Source: Anaeramoeba ignava
Taxonomy: Eukaryota; Metamonada; Anaeramoebidae
Assembly: GCA_028826165.1 (NCBI GenBank)
Contig: JAPDFW010000059.1
Span: 163,501 to 227,500 of the forward strand
Reading direction: 5' to 3'
Length of the DNA stretch: 64,000 nucleotides
Part shown: positions 37,600 through 49,884 of the stretch, in pieces
Numbering within the stretch: the first letter of the stretch is position 1
How the letters are laid out: the number at the start of each line of letters is the position of its first letter
Notes under the pieces: generated by a model
What the model was told of the DNA's origin: nothing
Seen by the model: only the letters and a program-made list of their open reading frames with translations
Database searches by the model: none
Program-made: the position numbers and the translations under genes

Positions 37600-39360
37600 T
37601 TATATTTCAATCAAAAAATAATAAAGAATTAAAATAAAAAATAATAAAGAAATAAAATTTAAAAATTAATTTTATTTTTGTTAAAATAATTGAAAAAGAA
37701 AAGAAAAGAATGAAATTATTATTCATTTAAATTAAATATTTCAATCAAAAAATAATAAAGAATTAAAATAAAAAATAATAAAGAAATAAAATTAAAAATT
37801 CATTTTATTTTTGTTCCACTTTTTTATTTTTATTAATTGAAAAAGAAAAAAAAGAAATTAAGGAAATTATTATTCATTTAAATTAAATATTTCAATCAAA
37901 AAATAATAAAGAATTAAAATAAAAAATAATAAAAGAAATAAAAATAAAAATTAATTTTATTTTTGTTCCACTTTTTTATTTTTATTAATTGAAAAAAGAA
38001 ATTAAGGAAATTAAAAGAAAAGAAATTAAGAAAATTATTATTCATTTAAATCAAATATTTCAATCAAATAATAATAAAGAATTTAAATAAAAAATAATAA
38101 AGAAATAAAAATAAAAATTAATTTTATTTTTGTTCCACTTTTTTATTTTTATTAATTGAAAAAGAAAAAGAAAAAGAAAAAGAAAGGAAATTAAAGAAAT
38201 TAAGGAAATTATTATTCATTTAAATCAAATATTTCAATCAAATAAAAATAAAGAATTAAAAATAAAAAATAATAAAGAATTAAAATAAAAAATTATTTTT
38301 ATTTTTGTTCCACTTTTTTATTTTTATTAATTGAAAAAGAAAAAAAAAAGGAAATTAGAAGAAAAGAAATTAAGGAAATTATTATTCATTTAAATCAAAT
38401 ATTTCAATCAAATAATAATAAAGAAATAAAATTAAAATAATAAAGAATTAAAATTAAAAATTAATTTTATTTTTGTTCCACTTTTTTATTTTTATTAATT
38501 GAAAAAGGAAAAGAAAAAGAAATTAAGGAAATTAAAAAAAAAGAAATTAAGAAAATTATTATTCATTTAAATCAGATATTTCAATCAAAAAATAATAAAG
38601 AAATAAAATAAAATTAATTTTATTTTTGTTCCACTTTTTTATTTTTATTAATTGAAAAAGAAAAGAAATTAAAAGAAAAGAAATTAAGGAAATTATTATT
38701 CATTTAAATTAAATATTTCAATCAAATAATAATAAAGAATTTAAATAAAATAATAAAAATAAAAAATTAAAATTAATTTTATTTTTGTTCCACTTTTTTA
38801 TTTTTATTAATTGAAAAAGAAAAAGAAAAAGAAATTAAAAGAAAAGAAATTAAGGAAATTATTATTCATTTAAATCAGATATTTCAATCAAAAAATAATA
38901 AAAAAATTAAATAAAAAATAATAAAGAATTAAAATAAAATTATTTCATTTTTGTTCCACTTTTTTATTTTTATTAATTGAAAAAGGAAATTAAGGAAATT
39001 AAAAGAAAAGAAATTAAGGAAATTATTATTTATTTAAATTAGATATTTCAATCAAATAATAATAAAGAATTAAAATAAAAAATAATAAAGAAATAAAAAT
39101 TAAAATTCATTTTATTTTTGTTCCACTTTTTTATTTTTATTAATTGAAAAAGAAAAAGAAAAGAAATTAAAAGAAAAGAAATTAAAGAAATTATTATTCA
39201 TTTAAATCAAATATTTCAATCAAATAATAATAAAGAATTTAAAATAAAAAATAATAAAGAAATAAAAATTAAAAATTTATTTTATTTTTGTTCCACTTTT
39301 TTATTTTTATTAATTGAAAAAGGAAATTAAGGAAATTAAATGAAAAGAAATTAAGGAAAA
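37600..39360. repeat. ~165 bp tandem array, ~11 copies, with gene-end sequence in each unit
   Basis: The block TTTTGTTCCACTTTTTTATT recurs at 37815, 37966, 38133, 38309, 38476, 38629, 38789, 38955, 39121 and 39291. Each unit also has a GAAATTAAGGAAATTATTAT block followed by TCATTTAAATCAAATATTTC. The last of these blends into the 3' end of the gene at 39361, whose final codons are TCATTTAAATCAGA on this strand. It lies between two convergent genes. Confidence 0.9.
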
Positions 39361-41664
39361 TTATTCTTCATTTAAATCAGAAGGAAGTTTCACAATTGCT
39401 TGAAGTGGATGATGATCAGAAGCTTCTTCAAAAAGAAGAATATTCATATCAAGAACTTGGAAAGTATCTTGGAGGAAAATATAATCAATTCTTTCATTCT
39501 GGAAAGTATAACCAATTCTACCATTTCTGTCAACATCAGAAGGATAAAAATCAAGCCAAGAATCAAATAGTTTGATTTGGTGTTGAGCAACAGAAGAATT
39601 ATAAGCAAGAGAGAAAGGAAGAGAGTTCAAATCGCCAAGAAAAATAACATTTTGTCTTGAACCAATTTCGCGGAAAATTTCCTCAATTTGATATGCTCTT
39701 TCCTCTTCTGATCCATCTAAATGAGCTGAGAAAATATTGAAAACTTGTGATCCAACAATCATTTCAGCTTCGACTAAAGGAACCAATTGACCTGGAGCTG
39801 TGAGGAATTGATATCTGAAATTTCTGAGCGGGAAACGAGAAAGAAGAGCAACACCCCAGCTTCCTTCTCCAGCTTTAGGGCCGTAGTAATGATACGGGAA
39901 ATTGAGGTTTGTTGAGAAAAACCTGACAATATCACCATTTCCCATTTCAATTTTGCAAGTGTCGGATTCCTGAAGAGCAAGCAAATCAATATCGCCTGCC
40001 AGACGTAATGCTTCAAGCATGTTCTGCCATTTGATATTCGCGTTTACATCGTATCCCTGATGCACGTTGTAGGTTATAATGTTTAAACTTGAAGGAACAT
40101 CTTTTGGATAGTACTTAGTATAAACACTGTTGAAACTCAATATGATAATTGTGAATATTAGTAAAGCTCCTGATGCAGAAAATGGGTTTCTTTTCGAAAG
40201 TTTTGTTTTGAAGATTTTTTCTTGCGGTTTTCGTGATAAAGCAAGTTTGAATTGTTTGATGAAAAAAAGTGGAATAAGTGCATTTATCAATAATATCAAA
40301 TACGGAATCCACGCTTTTCTCTTTAAAATATAAACTGACTCGTGAATATAAGCGTAAGTCGTGACAAATATTTCCAAAAACACAAAAACAAGAAACAAAA
40401 GCCCTGAAATGAGGTGTCCATAAACAAGTTTTCTTGAAAGTAATCGTCTTCCAATTTCTCTGTACTTTTTGATGTATAAGATCTGGTTGATCAACAGTGT
40501 TAAATTGATCCAAACGATCGGCGACAAAATGACTGTCATAAATAAGAAGAATGATTGAATCATGTTATACTTTGGATCGAGAAGGAAAATCACAAAGAAA
40601 AACGAGATGAAGAAAAGTAAATTAATTGAGTAGAAATTCTTTCTTTTCGAAATTGTGTATTCAACAACTTTCTGGCTAATTTTGTGGACAAAATTCATTG
40701 GTTCATTGTTTTTTGGCTTAGAAAAAAAAGAGTAATATAAAATTGTTGTGACAACAAAAATTGATAATTGGATCATAATTGTGATTAATCCACAATCAAA
40801 TTCAGTCCATCTTGCAATAACATGAGGAGTTGAAAAAGAAAATGAGATTAAGAAGAGATGAGAGATGATTCCAATTGTGTAAGAGATGATTGTTGGTATT
40901 GTTGCTTGGGGTTTTATTGCCGATAGATTTTCATTTTGATTTTCATTTTGATTTTGATTTTGATTTTGATTTTCATTTTGATTTTGATTTTCTTTATTGA
41001 TTTTTCTTTTATGAATTGTTTCATTTGCCTGCATTTTGATTTGTTTTTGATTTGATTCATTTTGATTGATTTTCTTTTTTTGCTCTTTTTGTTCTTTTTG
41101 ATTTTGAGACATTAATCTTGCTTTAATATTAAAAAGAATCAATTGGAAAATTGCAACTGAACTAAAAGCAAACAATAAGAAACCACCAGGCCACTTTAAA
41201 AACGACATTGGATCAAGAGAAGAACCAAGAGCTCTGACTAAAATATGCATTGAAATTGCATAACCAAAACTTCGTGTGATGTTTATTGCGGAAGATTTAT
41301 TTGTGAAAAATAAATAACTTGGAAAAAATAACCAAAAAGAAGCAACTCCAATTGAGGCCACAATTAATCGATAAGGAATGTCAAAATAACTACTTAATAT
41401 TCGACTCAAAATCAAAATCATTGCGGGAATTGATATTGTTGAACCCCTTGAAAATAATTTTGGAAGGAATAGAAGAATTACTGGTGCTAAAAAACTCAAT
41501 GTAAAAAGAATTGATGAATTTATTGAATATGAAAGAAGGTTTAATCCATAAATTCCTTGTGCAAATATGTAAAAGATTTGGTTGTAAAAAAAAAATAGAA
41601 TTGATAAAAAGAGTTTTTGTGAAAAAAGTTTTGATTGTAATTTTTGAAGAAAAGAAATGATCAT
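39361..41664 (-). CDS. CWH43/PGAP2IP-like membrane protein with endonuclease/exonuclease/phosphatase domain
   Basis: 767 residues, single exon, intact. Residues 1-~495 hold about twelve hydrophobic segments interrupted by a Lys/Gln/Asn-rich loop (residues ~190-245). The C-terminal ~260 residues are an EEP-fold domain: NIITYNVHQGYD, ALQESDTCKI, YYGPKAGEGSWGVALLSRFP, HLDGSEEERAYQ, FLGDLNSLP and ASDHHPL, which contain the catalytic Glu, Asp, Asn and His positions. Segment order and the ALQESDT and YYGPK motifs fit the Cwh43 C-terminal/PGAP2-interacting family, which acts in GPI-anchor lipid remodelling in ER/Golgi. Whether it cleaves a phosphoester is not shown by sequence alone. An alternative is a generic EEP-fold membrane phosphatase. 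Confidence 0.8.
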   Translation of the reverse strand: MIISFLQKLQSKLFSQKLFLSILFFFYNQIFYIFAQGIYGLNLLSYSINSSILFTLSFLAPVILLFLPKLFSRGSTISIPAMILILSRILSSYFDIPYRLIVASIGVASFWLFFPSYLFFTNKSSAINITRSFGYAISMHILVRALGSSLDPMSFLKWPGGFLLFAFSSVAIFQLILFNIKARLMSQNQKEQKEQKKKINQNESNQKQIKMQANETIHKRKINKENQNQNENQNQNQNQNENQNENLSAIKPQATIPTIISYTIGIISHLFLISFSFSTPHVIARWTEFDCGLITIMIQLSIFVVTTILYYSFFSKPKNNEPMNFVHKISQKVVEYTISKRKNFYSINLLFFISFFFVIFLLDPKYNMIQSFFLFMTVILSPIVWINLTLLINQILYIKKYREIGRRLLSRKLVYGHLISGLLFLVFVFLEIFVTTYAYIHESVYILKRKAWIPYLILLINALIPLFFIKQFKLALSRKPQEKIFKTKLSKRNPFSASGALLIFTIIILSFNSVYTKYYPKDVPSSLNIITYNVHQGYDVNANIKWQNMLEALRLAGDIDLLALQESDTCKIEMGNGDIVRFFSTNLNFPYHYYGPKAGEGSWGVALLSRFPLRNFRYQFLTAPGQLVPLVEAEMIVGSQVFNIFSAHLDGSEEERAYQIEEIFREIGSRQNVIFLGDLNSLPFSLAYNSSVAQHQIKLFDSWLDFYPSDVDRNGRIGYTFQNERIDYIFLQDTFQVLDMNILLFEEASDHHPLQAIVKLPSDLNEE

Positions 41665-41863
41665 ATTGAACTTTCCAAAAACAAGAAAAAAATGAATTTA
41701 TATTTTTTTCAATTAAAAAAATTAATAAATATTTTTTCAATTAATTCATTAATAAATATTTTATTAATTAATTAAAAATTAATTGAATTGTTTTTTGAAA
41801 GTTTTTTTTTATTAAGTTAAGTTTTGTTTTGTTTTGTTTTGTTGTTGTTTTTTTTAGATAAAA

Positions 41864-44800
41864 TTATAAATGCGATTCATATAGAAATATATCATTTTCA
41901 ACCAAACTTAAATCAGTGATTAACATACGAACTTCATCACTTCTTGGCGGTTTTTTAATTTTCCTTTCAATTTGCATATAAACCTTTTCTTCAAAACTAT
42001 CAGAAGAAGTTGAAACACCAACAAAATTAGAAAATTCAACTTGAATTTTTTTGTTTACATGAGAAACATAATAACAATCACAATTCCAGAGAATAAAGGG
42101 TTTACTCTTCTGAGTAACATGTGAGCGAAATAGACTGTCTTGAACACTGGATGTTCTTGCTTTGAAAGAAGAGAGATCAAAACTTGTCATGTTAAATAAT
42201 TGATTTTCTTCAAGTTTCCATTTCATGTGTTCTGAGTACAGTTTTTCAGCTTCAACAATAGCTTTTTGGAAGCCCAGACACCATTGCTTCTTCTCCTCTT
42301 TAGAAGAGCAAGAAAACGCGTATCTTCCATAAGGAGTAACTATTGAGAATGCGTTGAGAGAAGTGTAAACAGGATTTGACGTGTTTTGCTCCAAAAAAAC
42401 GGAAATGATTGGAATTGTTTTTTCGTGTTTGTAATTCTCAGAAGTTTTGTCTGTGATCACAAGAAGATCATTAAAAAGAAACAAGTGCTTTAAGACTTTT
42501 GGAATTTCATCAGCTTTGTTCTCCTTTTCTTTCATTTCGTTTTCCTTTTGTTGGATTTCCTTTTGGACTTCGATACTGACTCTATCGATCAAACTGGAGA
42601 TACTTGATTGGTATGTTTTCTGCGTGATATTGGAGATCTTGGATCCGATGCCCGTTTTCTGGCGGTGCGTGCTTGTGATATTAAAGGCGTGAATCCTTCC
42701 TTCATGAACAAGAAGACGATGAGATGAACTATCGAGAATAATTGATGGAGGTTTTCCTTGGATAAGCTTCTCAATCTCGCTGATACGCTGGAGATTCTCG
42801 TTGCGTCGCTGTGATTCGTTCAGATCCAGAATCAGCGACTGGAATTTTTCATGTGCTTCAGTGACAAGCGGGAAATCAGGATGATCTTGTGGCGTTTTTT
42901 TTAGGATCGCTTGAATCAAGATCCCATATTGTCCGGGTCGTTGGACTGGATTGATGAGAATTGTCGCAAGATTCACCTTCTTTTGGCTCTTCTCCCCAAC
43001 TTTGGACTCCGCATCCTTCACAAAGTTCCCAAATTGCGACTTGTTCATTTTCCGTTTGATCATATTTCGTGATTTCTCAAAAAGCGCGTTGTATTTCTTG
43101 TAGTGATGAAGCATCTGCACGTTTTGAGTAAGAATATCGCCGATTTTTGAATCAATCGACCATGCTTTGACTTTTTCATTGAGCTTATCTGAAAATTTAC
43201 GAGTTTCAACGAGAATATCTTCAAGATTCATGAAAATGGTTGCAATTTCTTCTTTTTTCAAAATGCGATATTCATTCAAGGGTTTGATGAACAAATCAAC
43301 ACCAGCCTGCAGGGAATTGACGTAATTATTCTCTGTAGAAACAAGCTCGAAAACAGCAGTTGTTCTTAAAAACTCTTTTTTGAGCATTTCTGCGCAAGGA
43401 GCCTTGTTTTTTTCAGCAATGATATGAGGAAAGAGATCCTTTCCAAAATAACCGACAAGAGACGCTCCTCTCCGCAGCAAATTAGCGCAAATCTGCGGCT
43501 CAACCCACTTGGCTGCGTACTGGATTGGATAGTATTCTCCTTTATTCTTTTGATTGATATCTTTTGATTTTTCAAGAATCAAATCAACTAATTCAGGAAT
43601 TTTCTTCAGAAAAACAAGATGCACAGGAGTGTTGCCATCCTGCCCAGCAACATCAACAGGAAAACCCTGTTCAATCAGCTCTCGTGCGGCAGAAACATTG
43701 CCTGCGTTCATTACATCAATCAACGGAATGGGGGAGTTATATTCAGAAAGTAAATGAAGAATTTCATAATGTTTTGTGTTAAAAGCAATCATTGCAGGAT
43801 TGTTTCCTTGCGTGTCCCGAATATCTGTTTTTGCCTTTTTTTCCAGCAATATCTTCGCACATTCATAATATCCGTTTTCGCAAGCAAAATGAAGAGGCGT
43901 TTTGTTCTTGATATTTCGCGCACTCACTTTTGGACCCAAAGTAAATAGCTTTAAAACATCTTCGGGTCGATTTTCAATCACAAGCAGATGCAGAACTCGG
44001 TTCTTCTCATTGTTCTTTGCATCAATGTGGATCCCGATCTTGATCAAAAATTCAAGAATCTCGAATTTACCCAAAATAGCTGCTTCGTGACTTGGAAGAT
44101 TTCCTTTTTTGTCTTTTTTCATTGCTTTTGCTCCGTATTTCAACAGTTTCGCAATGCAATCTGTTTTCTTGTTGTTCTGCACTGCGAAATGAAGGATAGG
44201 TGTTTTGATTTCCTTCGACATTTTCAACTTGGCTTTGTTTTCAAGAAGAATCTCAAGAATCACAACATTTTCCTTTTTGATCGCATACATAATTGGAAGC
44301 AATCCACTTGAGTCTGCAATATTCACATTTGCTTTGAGCAAAAGAAGTTTGCGGACAGTTTCTGTGTGCTGGTTTTTGACTGCCAGAATCAACGGTGTTT
44401 TTCCGTTGGAATCTTTTGCGTTGATGTTCAATTTTTTACTTGATTTTTGTTGCAGTAAATTTTCAATTAATTGAGTAAATCCATTTTTTGCTGCGCTGTG
44501 AATTATTGTTTGTTCCTTGTTGTTTTTGGCAAATAAATCTGCGCTTTTGGAAAGGATGTATTCAAAGATTGAGTAATTATGTGTTGCTGTTGATAAATGT
44601 AATAAAGTATTTCCTTTTGAATCTTTTTCGTGAAGATTTCCTCCTTGATCGAAAATATATTTTAGTAAATCAATGTGTCCATAACTTGTTGCTAAATGAA
44701 GTGCTGTTTGTCCGTCTTCATTTTTGATATGAATGTCTGCTTTGTTTTCTACTAAAAATTTTGCTGCTTCGAAGTATCCATTTCTTGTTGCTAAATGAAG

Positions 44801-46410
44801 TGCTGTACATTTTCTTTTATCAACAGTATTAATATTTACTCCATTTTTGAGTAATAATTCCAAGAATTCTAATGATCCTTTCATTGCTAAATATTTATTT
44901 TAATATTTTAAATATTTATTTTAATATTTTATTTTAAATATTTTATTTTAAATATTTTAAATATTTTAATATTTTAATATTTTAATATTTTAATATTTTA
45001 ATATTTTTTAAATATTTATTTTAATATTTTAAATATTGATTTCTAAAAATACCTGCTCGATGAATAGGAAAACTTCCAGAACTATCAGTAACTATTTTCA
45101 ATAAAAATAAATAATTAAAAATTAATTTGTTTTTTTTTTGTTCAAAATAATTTTTCTAACCTTCAAGATTAACTTCAAATTTTTTAAGAAAATTTAAAAA
45201 ACCAGAATAATTATCAGTAATTAAAAAAGTTAAAATTGGATTAATAGCCTTTTTTTTTAATAATAATTGAGCAATTTCATGATCTTTTTTTTGATGAGAA
45301 ATAAATAAAGGTGTTCTTTCATCTTGATCTTTTTCATTAAGAGGAACTTTTTGATTTATTAAAAAGATAACAACTTGAGTTTGTGAAGCTTCACATGCAT
45401 AATGCAATGGTGTTTGTAAAGTTTTTGATTTCTCATTTAATGAATATCCTTTAGATGCTAAAAATTGAAGAATTTCAACTTTTCCTTCTAAAGCTGCAAC
45501 ATGAACAGGCAATAATCCATTTTCGTTAAACTGATTTTGTTCAGATTCATCTGAATTTTCAAACATATACTTCATAATTTCTGGAAATCCAAATTTAGCT
45601 GCCAAATGAAAAGGGTTTTCTATGCAATTTTGTCTATTTTTTGGATCATAAACCCAAAGTACTTTAAAAGTATCAAGATGGTTCATTTGAATAGATTTTT
45701 CTATTGGAGTTCTTTTTTAATTTTTAATTAAATTAAAATTAAAATTAAAAATTAAAATTAAAATTAAAATTAAAATTAAAATTAAAATTAAAATTAAAAT
45801 TAAAATTAAAATTAAAATTAAAATTAAAATTAAAATTAAAATTAAAAATTAAAATTAAAATTAAAATTAAAATTAAAATTAAAATTAAAATTAAAATTAA
45901 AATTAAAATTAAAATTAAAATTAAAATTAAAATTAAAAATTAAAATTAAAATTAAAATTAAAATTAAAATTAAAATTAAAACTAAAATTTAAATTAAAAT
46001 TAAAATTAGAATTAAAATTAAAATTAAAATTAAAAATAAAATTATAATTAGAATTAAAATTAAAATTAAAATTTAAATTAAAAAATTATTTACAATCCAT
46101 CACAATCTCTTAAAGAAGGATTCGCTTTATAAGATAATAAAAATGTAACTGAATCTGCGCTATTATGAAAAACTGCAAAATGTAATGGAGTTTGTTTTTG
46201 GTCAATTGTTTGTGCATTTGGGTTTAATTCATTTTGTAATAAAAGTTCCAAAATTGCAAATTGATTGTTTTCTATTGAATAAAATAATGCATTCTTTCCA
46301 TTTGTTGCTTCATTTTTCCAAAATTTAGATTCACTTTTTTCAATAATTTCTTTAACTTTGGAATCTAATCCTTGTTGACAATACTCAAAAAATTCAAGTA
46401 AATCAGCCAT
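41864..46410 (-). CDS. Ankyrin-repeat RhoGEF (DH-PH) protein
   Basis: Four exons with agreeing phases: 46410-46094, 45711-45161, 45091-45053 (only 39 nt) and 44886-41864, giving 1,309 residues. The start at 46410 (MADLLEFFEYC) is preferred to an in-frame ATG at 46440, which adds only MIYLIYYFFL. Residues ~1-800 carry about 20 ankyrin repeats; the splice across the 39 nt exon restores a clean repeat (GSFPIHRAAMKGSLEFLELL). Then a DH domain (VFELVSTENNYVNSLQAGVD; TILINPVQRPGQYGILI, the conserved helix that contacts Rho) and a PH domain (KHLFLFNDLLVITD, YAFSCSSKEEKKQWCLGFQK). The C-terminus ends in SHL. It should load GTP onto Rac/Rho proteins such as the one at 9522-10100. It is divergent from RMC1, with 117 bases between the ATGs. 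Confidence 0.9.
45712..46093 (-). repeat. Ankyrin-RhoGEF intron 1: AATTAA hexamer repeat
   Basis: A 382 nt intron. On the plus strand it is an almost perfect TAAAATTAAAATTAAAATT run. It uses the same hexamer as NOG1 intron 1 in the opposite sense relative to transcription. Confidence 0.85.
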
Positions 46411-46527
46411 TAAAAAAAAATAATAAATCAAATAAATCAAATAATAAAAACAAAAGAAAAAAAATGAATTTAAAAATAAAGATTTTTTTTTTCATTTTTT
46501 TTTTCATTTTTTTCTTTTGTTTTTAAA
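46411..46527. promoter_or_regulatory. Divergent promoter region, ankyrin-RhoGEF / RMC1
   Basis: 117 bases between two opposite start codons. It has TCATTTTTT (46492) and TCATTTTTTTC (46504) for the plus-strand gene and AAAATGAATTT (about 46462) as the minus-strand counterpart. No TATA-like box stands out from the AT background. Confidence 0.5.
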
Positions 46528-49500
46528 ATGCAATTACAATATTTTGCAAGACTTTCTTGTCCAATTAAATTTCTTCCAAATTTTTATCAATTTATTAAAT
46601 TTGATAATGCTCTTGAAGAGTTAATACTTGTAAAAGATGGTTGGATGAAATGTTTTCATTTTTATTCAAGTCAATATTGCGAATTAAAGTATCAAAATTT
46701 AATTTTGAATTTAAATTTTAATTTTAATTTTAATTTTAATTATAATTTTAATTCTATAAATGAATTTTAATATGAAAAGATTACCAACAGTTGAAGTAAA
46801 TGATAAAATTCAAGATATTCAAACTTCCCCAAAGAAAAAACATATTGCTATTTTAAGAAATAACTCTTCTTTTATAGAAATTCTCTTTCGTTTTGGAAAA
46901 CCTATTAAAAGAGAATATTATCCAAATAAAAGAAAGAAAAAAGGATTCGCTTTATTTGGAATTAGATGGATTGATGAATTTAATTTTTTATTAATATCAA
47001 ATTTTTCACTTGAACATTTACAAGTAATAAAAATAAAAAAAACAAAGAAAGAAAAATTAAAAAGTTATTGATTGATTTAATTCAAAATTAAAGTAGATTC
47101 CAAAAAATTCAAATCGAATTAAAAAAGTTAAAATATATAGTTTTAACCAAATTCAAGGATTTACATTTTCTGTAAAAAAAAAAATCAAATTATTTTATTA
47201 TCTGAATGATTTAAAAATGTTCAAACTAAATTAAAATTTTTTTTTCTTCTAAAAGTTTGAAAATAAAATAATCCTTTTATTTACAGGAATAACTGGAAAA
47301 ATTGTTCATGGATTTCAAATTAGAACACAACAAACTGTTAAAATTCCTGTTTTTGAATTAAAAGAAAACCCAACAAATTTCGGGAATAATATAAATGAAA
47401 AAAAAAGTACTCAAGAAATTTGTCTTGAATTTAATAGAAATTTTATGATTGTTCAAATTTATAGAAATTTATATTGTGTTCAATTAGTGCAATTATTTGA
47501 ATTGGAGGAAAAAGAAATTCAACCTCAAGTTATTTTATATCAATTAAGTAGTGAAGCAATATCAACATCGAAAATTGAATTAAAATATAAAAGCAATAAT
47601 TTTGCAATGAGTTTAGTTGATAATTTGTTGCTAATTCATGATTTGGATTTTAAAGTAACAATTATTTATGATATTCGTTCAAGTAATATAAAAGATTTTC
47701 AAATAGCTTCACCACTTTCAATTAAACCATTTGATTCTACTCAAGAAAGTATAATGACATTAGAAGAATTCAATGAAAATCAAAATCAAAATCAAAATGA
47801 AAATAATTTAAATCAAAATGAAAATAATTTAAATGAAAATGAAAATAATAAAATGAAAATGAAAATAATTTAAATCAAAATCAAAATCAAAATCAAAATG
47901 AAAATAATTTAAATCAAAATTTAAATCAAAATTTAAATCAAAATGAAAATCAAAATGAAAATAATTTAAATCAAAATGAAAATCAAAATCAAAATGAAAA
48001 TAAAAATCAAAATGAAAATAATTTAAATCAAAATCAAAATAATTTAAATCAAAATGAAAATAATTTAAATCAAAATCAAAATAATTTAAATCAAAATCAA
48101 AATAATTTAAATCAAAATCAAAATGAAAATCAAAATGAAAATCAAAATCAAAATCAAAATCAAAATCAAAATCAAAATGAAAATGAAAATGAAAATGAAA
48201 ATCAAAATGAAAATCAAAATGAAAATAATTTAAATCAAAATGAAAATAATTTAAATCAAAATGAAAATAATTTAAATGAAAATCAAAATAATTTAAATGA
48301 AAATGATTTAATTGAAAATGATTTAATTGAAAATCAAAATGAAATGGATAAAAAATCAATTGATTTATACAAAAAAGAATGGATTCATTATTCCCCTAAT
48401 TTTGTTTGGGATCCTATTGATGGATTCATCTGGATATACAAACTAGATTTGAATTTAATTGCACATAGTATTCCAGATAAATTGTTACAAATTCAATTCC
48501 TTTTGAGAAGATCAGATTCCAAATTTACACTTCTCAAAATTATTCAAACTATGATTATCAAAAATCAAAAATTAAGTTTAATATCATTTCTTTTGGATGT
48601 TGTGAATAATATTTATCATTCAGTATCCCATTTAGAAGATGAATCAAAAGAGTCACCAAAAAATCAACCAACAAATTTGAAAAATGAGAAAAGTTTACCT
48701 TCAAAAATATTAAAAAAAAAATCACGTTCAATGAGTTTGCAAAAAATTGAACCAATAGATCAAGATTCAAAAGATGAAAATAATTTAAGTAAATTAAGAT
48801 TTGCTTCAGATCCAAATATTTTAGATGAATCCAAAATTAAAAACAAGAATATTAAACAGGAAAAGGATTCAGATCATTTTTCTCAATCTTTACCTCAATC
48901 ACCATTTCTCAAAAAAATACCAATTCAAAAAGAAACAGAAACAGAAACAGAAAAAAATTCAAATCCAAATCCAAATCCAAATTTAAAAAAAAGATTGTTT
49001 TCAAATTCAAGAAAAAGATTACCAAGAACAAATACAGATGGATATATTGTTATTTCACAAATGGATTTCTATCGATATGTTTTTAATCCATTATTTCAGA
49101 AAAAACTCCAAGAAATTGGATTTGTTGAAGCTGTATTGACAGAATATATTCGTAGTTTGAATGATTTAAATATTCCTATTCAACATTTTATATCCGATTT
49201 ACTTGTTGAAATTTTACTCAAACAGAAAAAATATTCTGAAATATATCAACTCATCAAATGCAAATTTGTTCCAAATACTGATAATCTTGCACTTAAATTT
49301 GCAGCTGCTCACGAAGAATATCCAAATGCGCTCTTTTTGGCTTTGGATGCTTTGAAAAGAAAAAAAGAAAATATTTTGATTATTCAAATTTTACTTTCAA
49401 AAAAAATGATTATTCCAACTTTAAAATTTATTCGCCACGAAAAATTATTAAGTGATTTAAGTTCTGAAATTGTTGAAACCATTCTTGAAATGGCTTCTTT

Positions 49501-49639
49501 TTGTGATGATCCTTTCCAACTTTTTACAACTTGGAATTTTTTTAAAGATTATTTACAAAATGATCAAATAGTATTATTTCAAAAATATCAACAAAAATTT
49601 GAAACTCTTTATGAAAAATGGAATATAAATCAAAAATAG
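46528..49639 (+). CDS. RMC1: RMC1 (Mic1/Bulli), regulator of the Mon1-Ccz1 Rab7 exchange factor
   Basis: Exons 46528-46688, 46780-47023, 47097-47171 and 47256-49639, phases agreeing. Diagnostic segments: KKKHIAILRNNSSFIEILFR, FALFGIRWIDEFNFLLI, NNFAMSLVDNLLLIHDLD, IHYSPNFVWDPIDGFIWIYK and VEAVLTEYIRSLNDLNIPIQ, then LPTLKFIRHE-type helices (IIPTLKFIRHE). The first half is a propeller and the second an alpha-solenoid (Mic1 domain). RMC1 stabilises Mon1-Ccz1, which loads Rab7 on late endosomes and autophagosomes. Between the halves, 47775-48340 is an Asn/Gln/Glu stretch of ~185 codons. The frame changes inside it at about 47848-47856, where AATAATAAAATG stands in place of AATAATTTAAATG. This is a repeat-length slip or an assembly error. 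Confidence 0.85.
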
Positions 49640-49884
49640 ATTTAATTTTTCAAATAAGATGTTATTTTTTTTTTATAATTTTTCTAACTTTTATTTAGTG
49701 TTTAGAATAAATTTATTTTAAACAAATTTATATTTGGAAAGAAAAAAAATCAAATTTATATTTTTAAAAGAAAAAATTATTGATTTATATTTTTAAAAGA
49801 AAATTAAAGAAAGTAATTGAAAAAAAAGGAAACAAAAGTAATTAAAAAAAATACAAAAAAAAAATTTGGATTTTGAATTAAATT

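Noticed and set aside
47829-48359. His/Phe/Asp-rich 176-residue minus-strand protein
   Set aside because: Mirror image of the Asn/Gln/Glu repeat of RMC1 on the other strand; no independent support.
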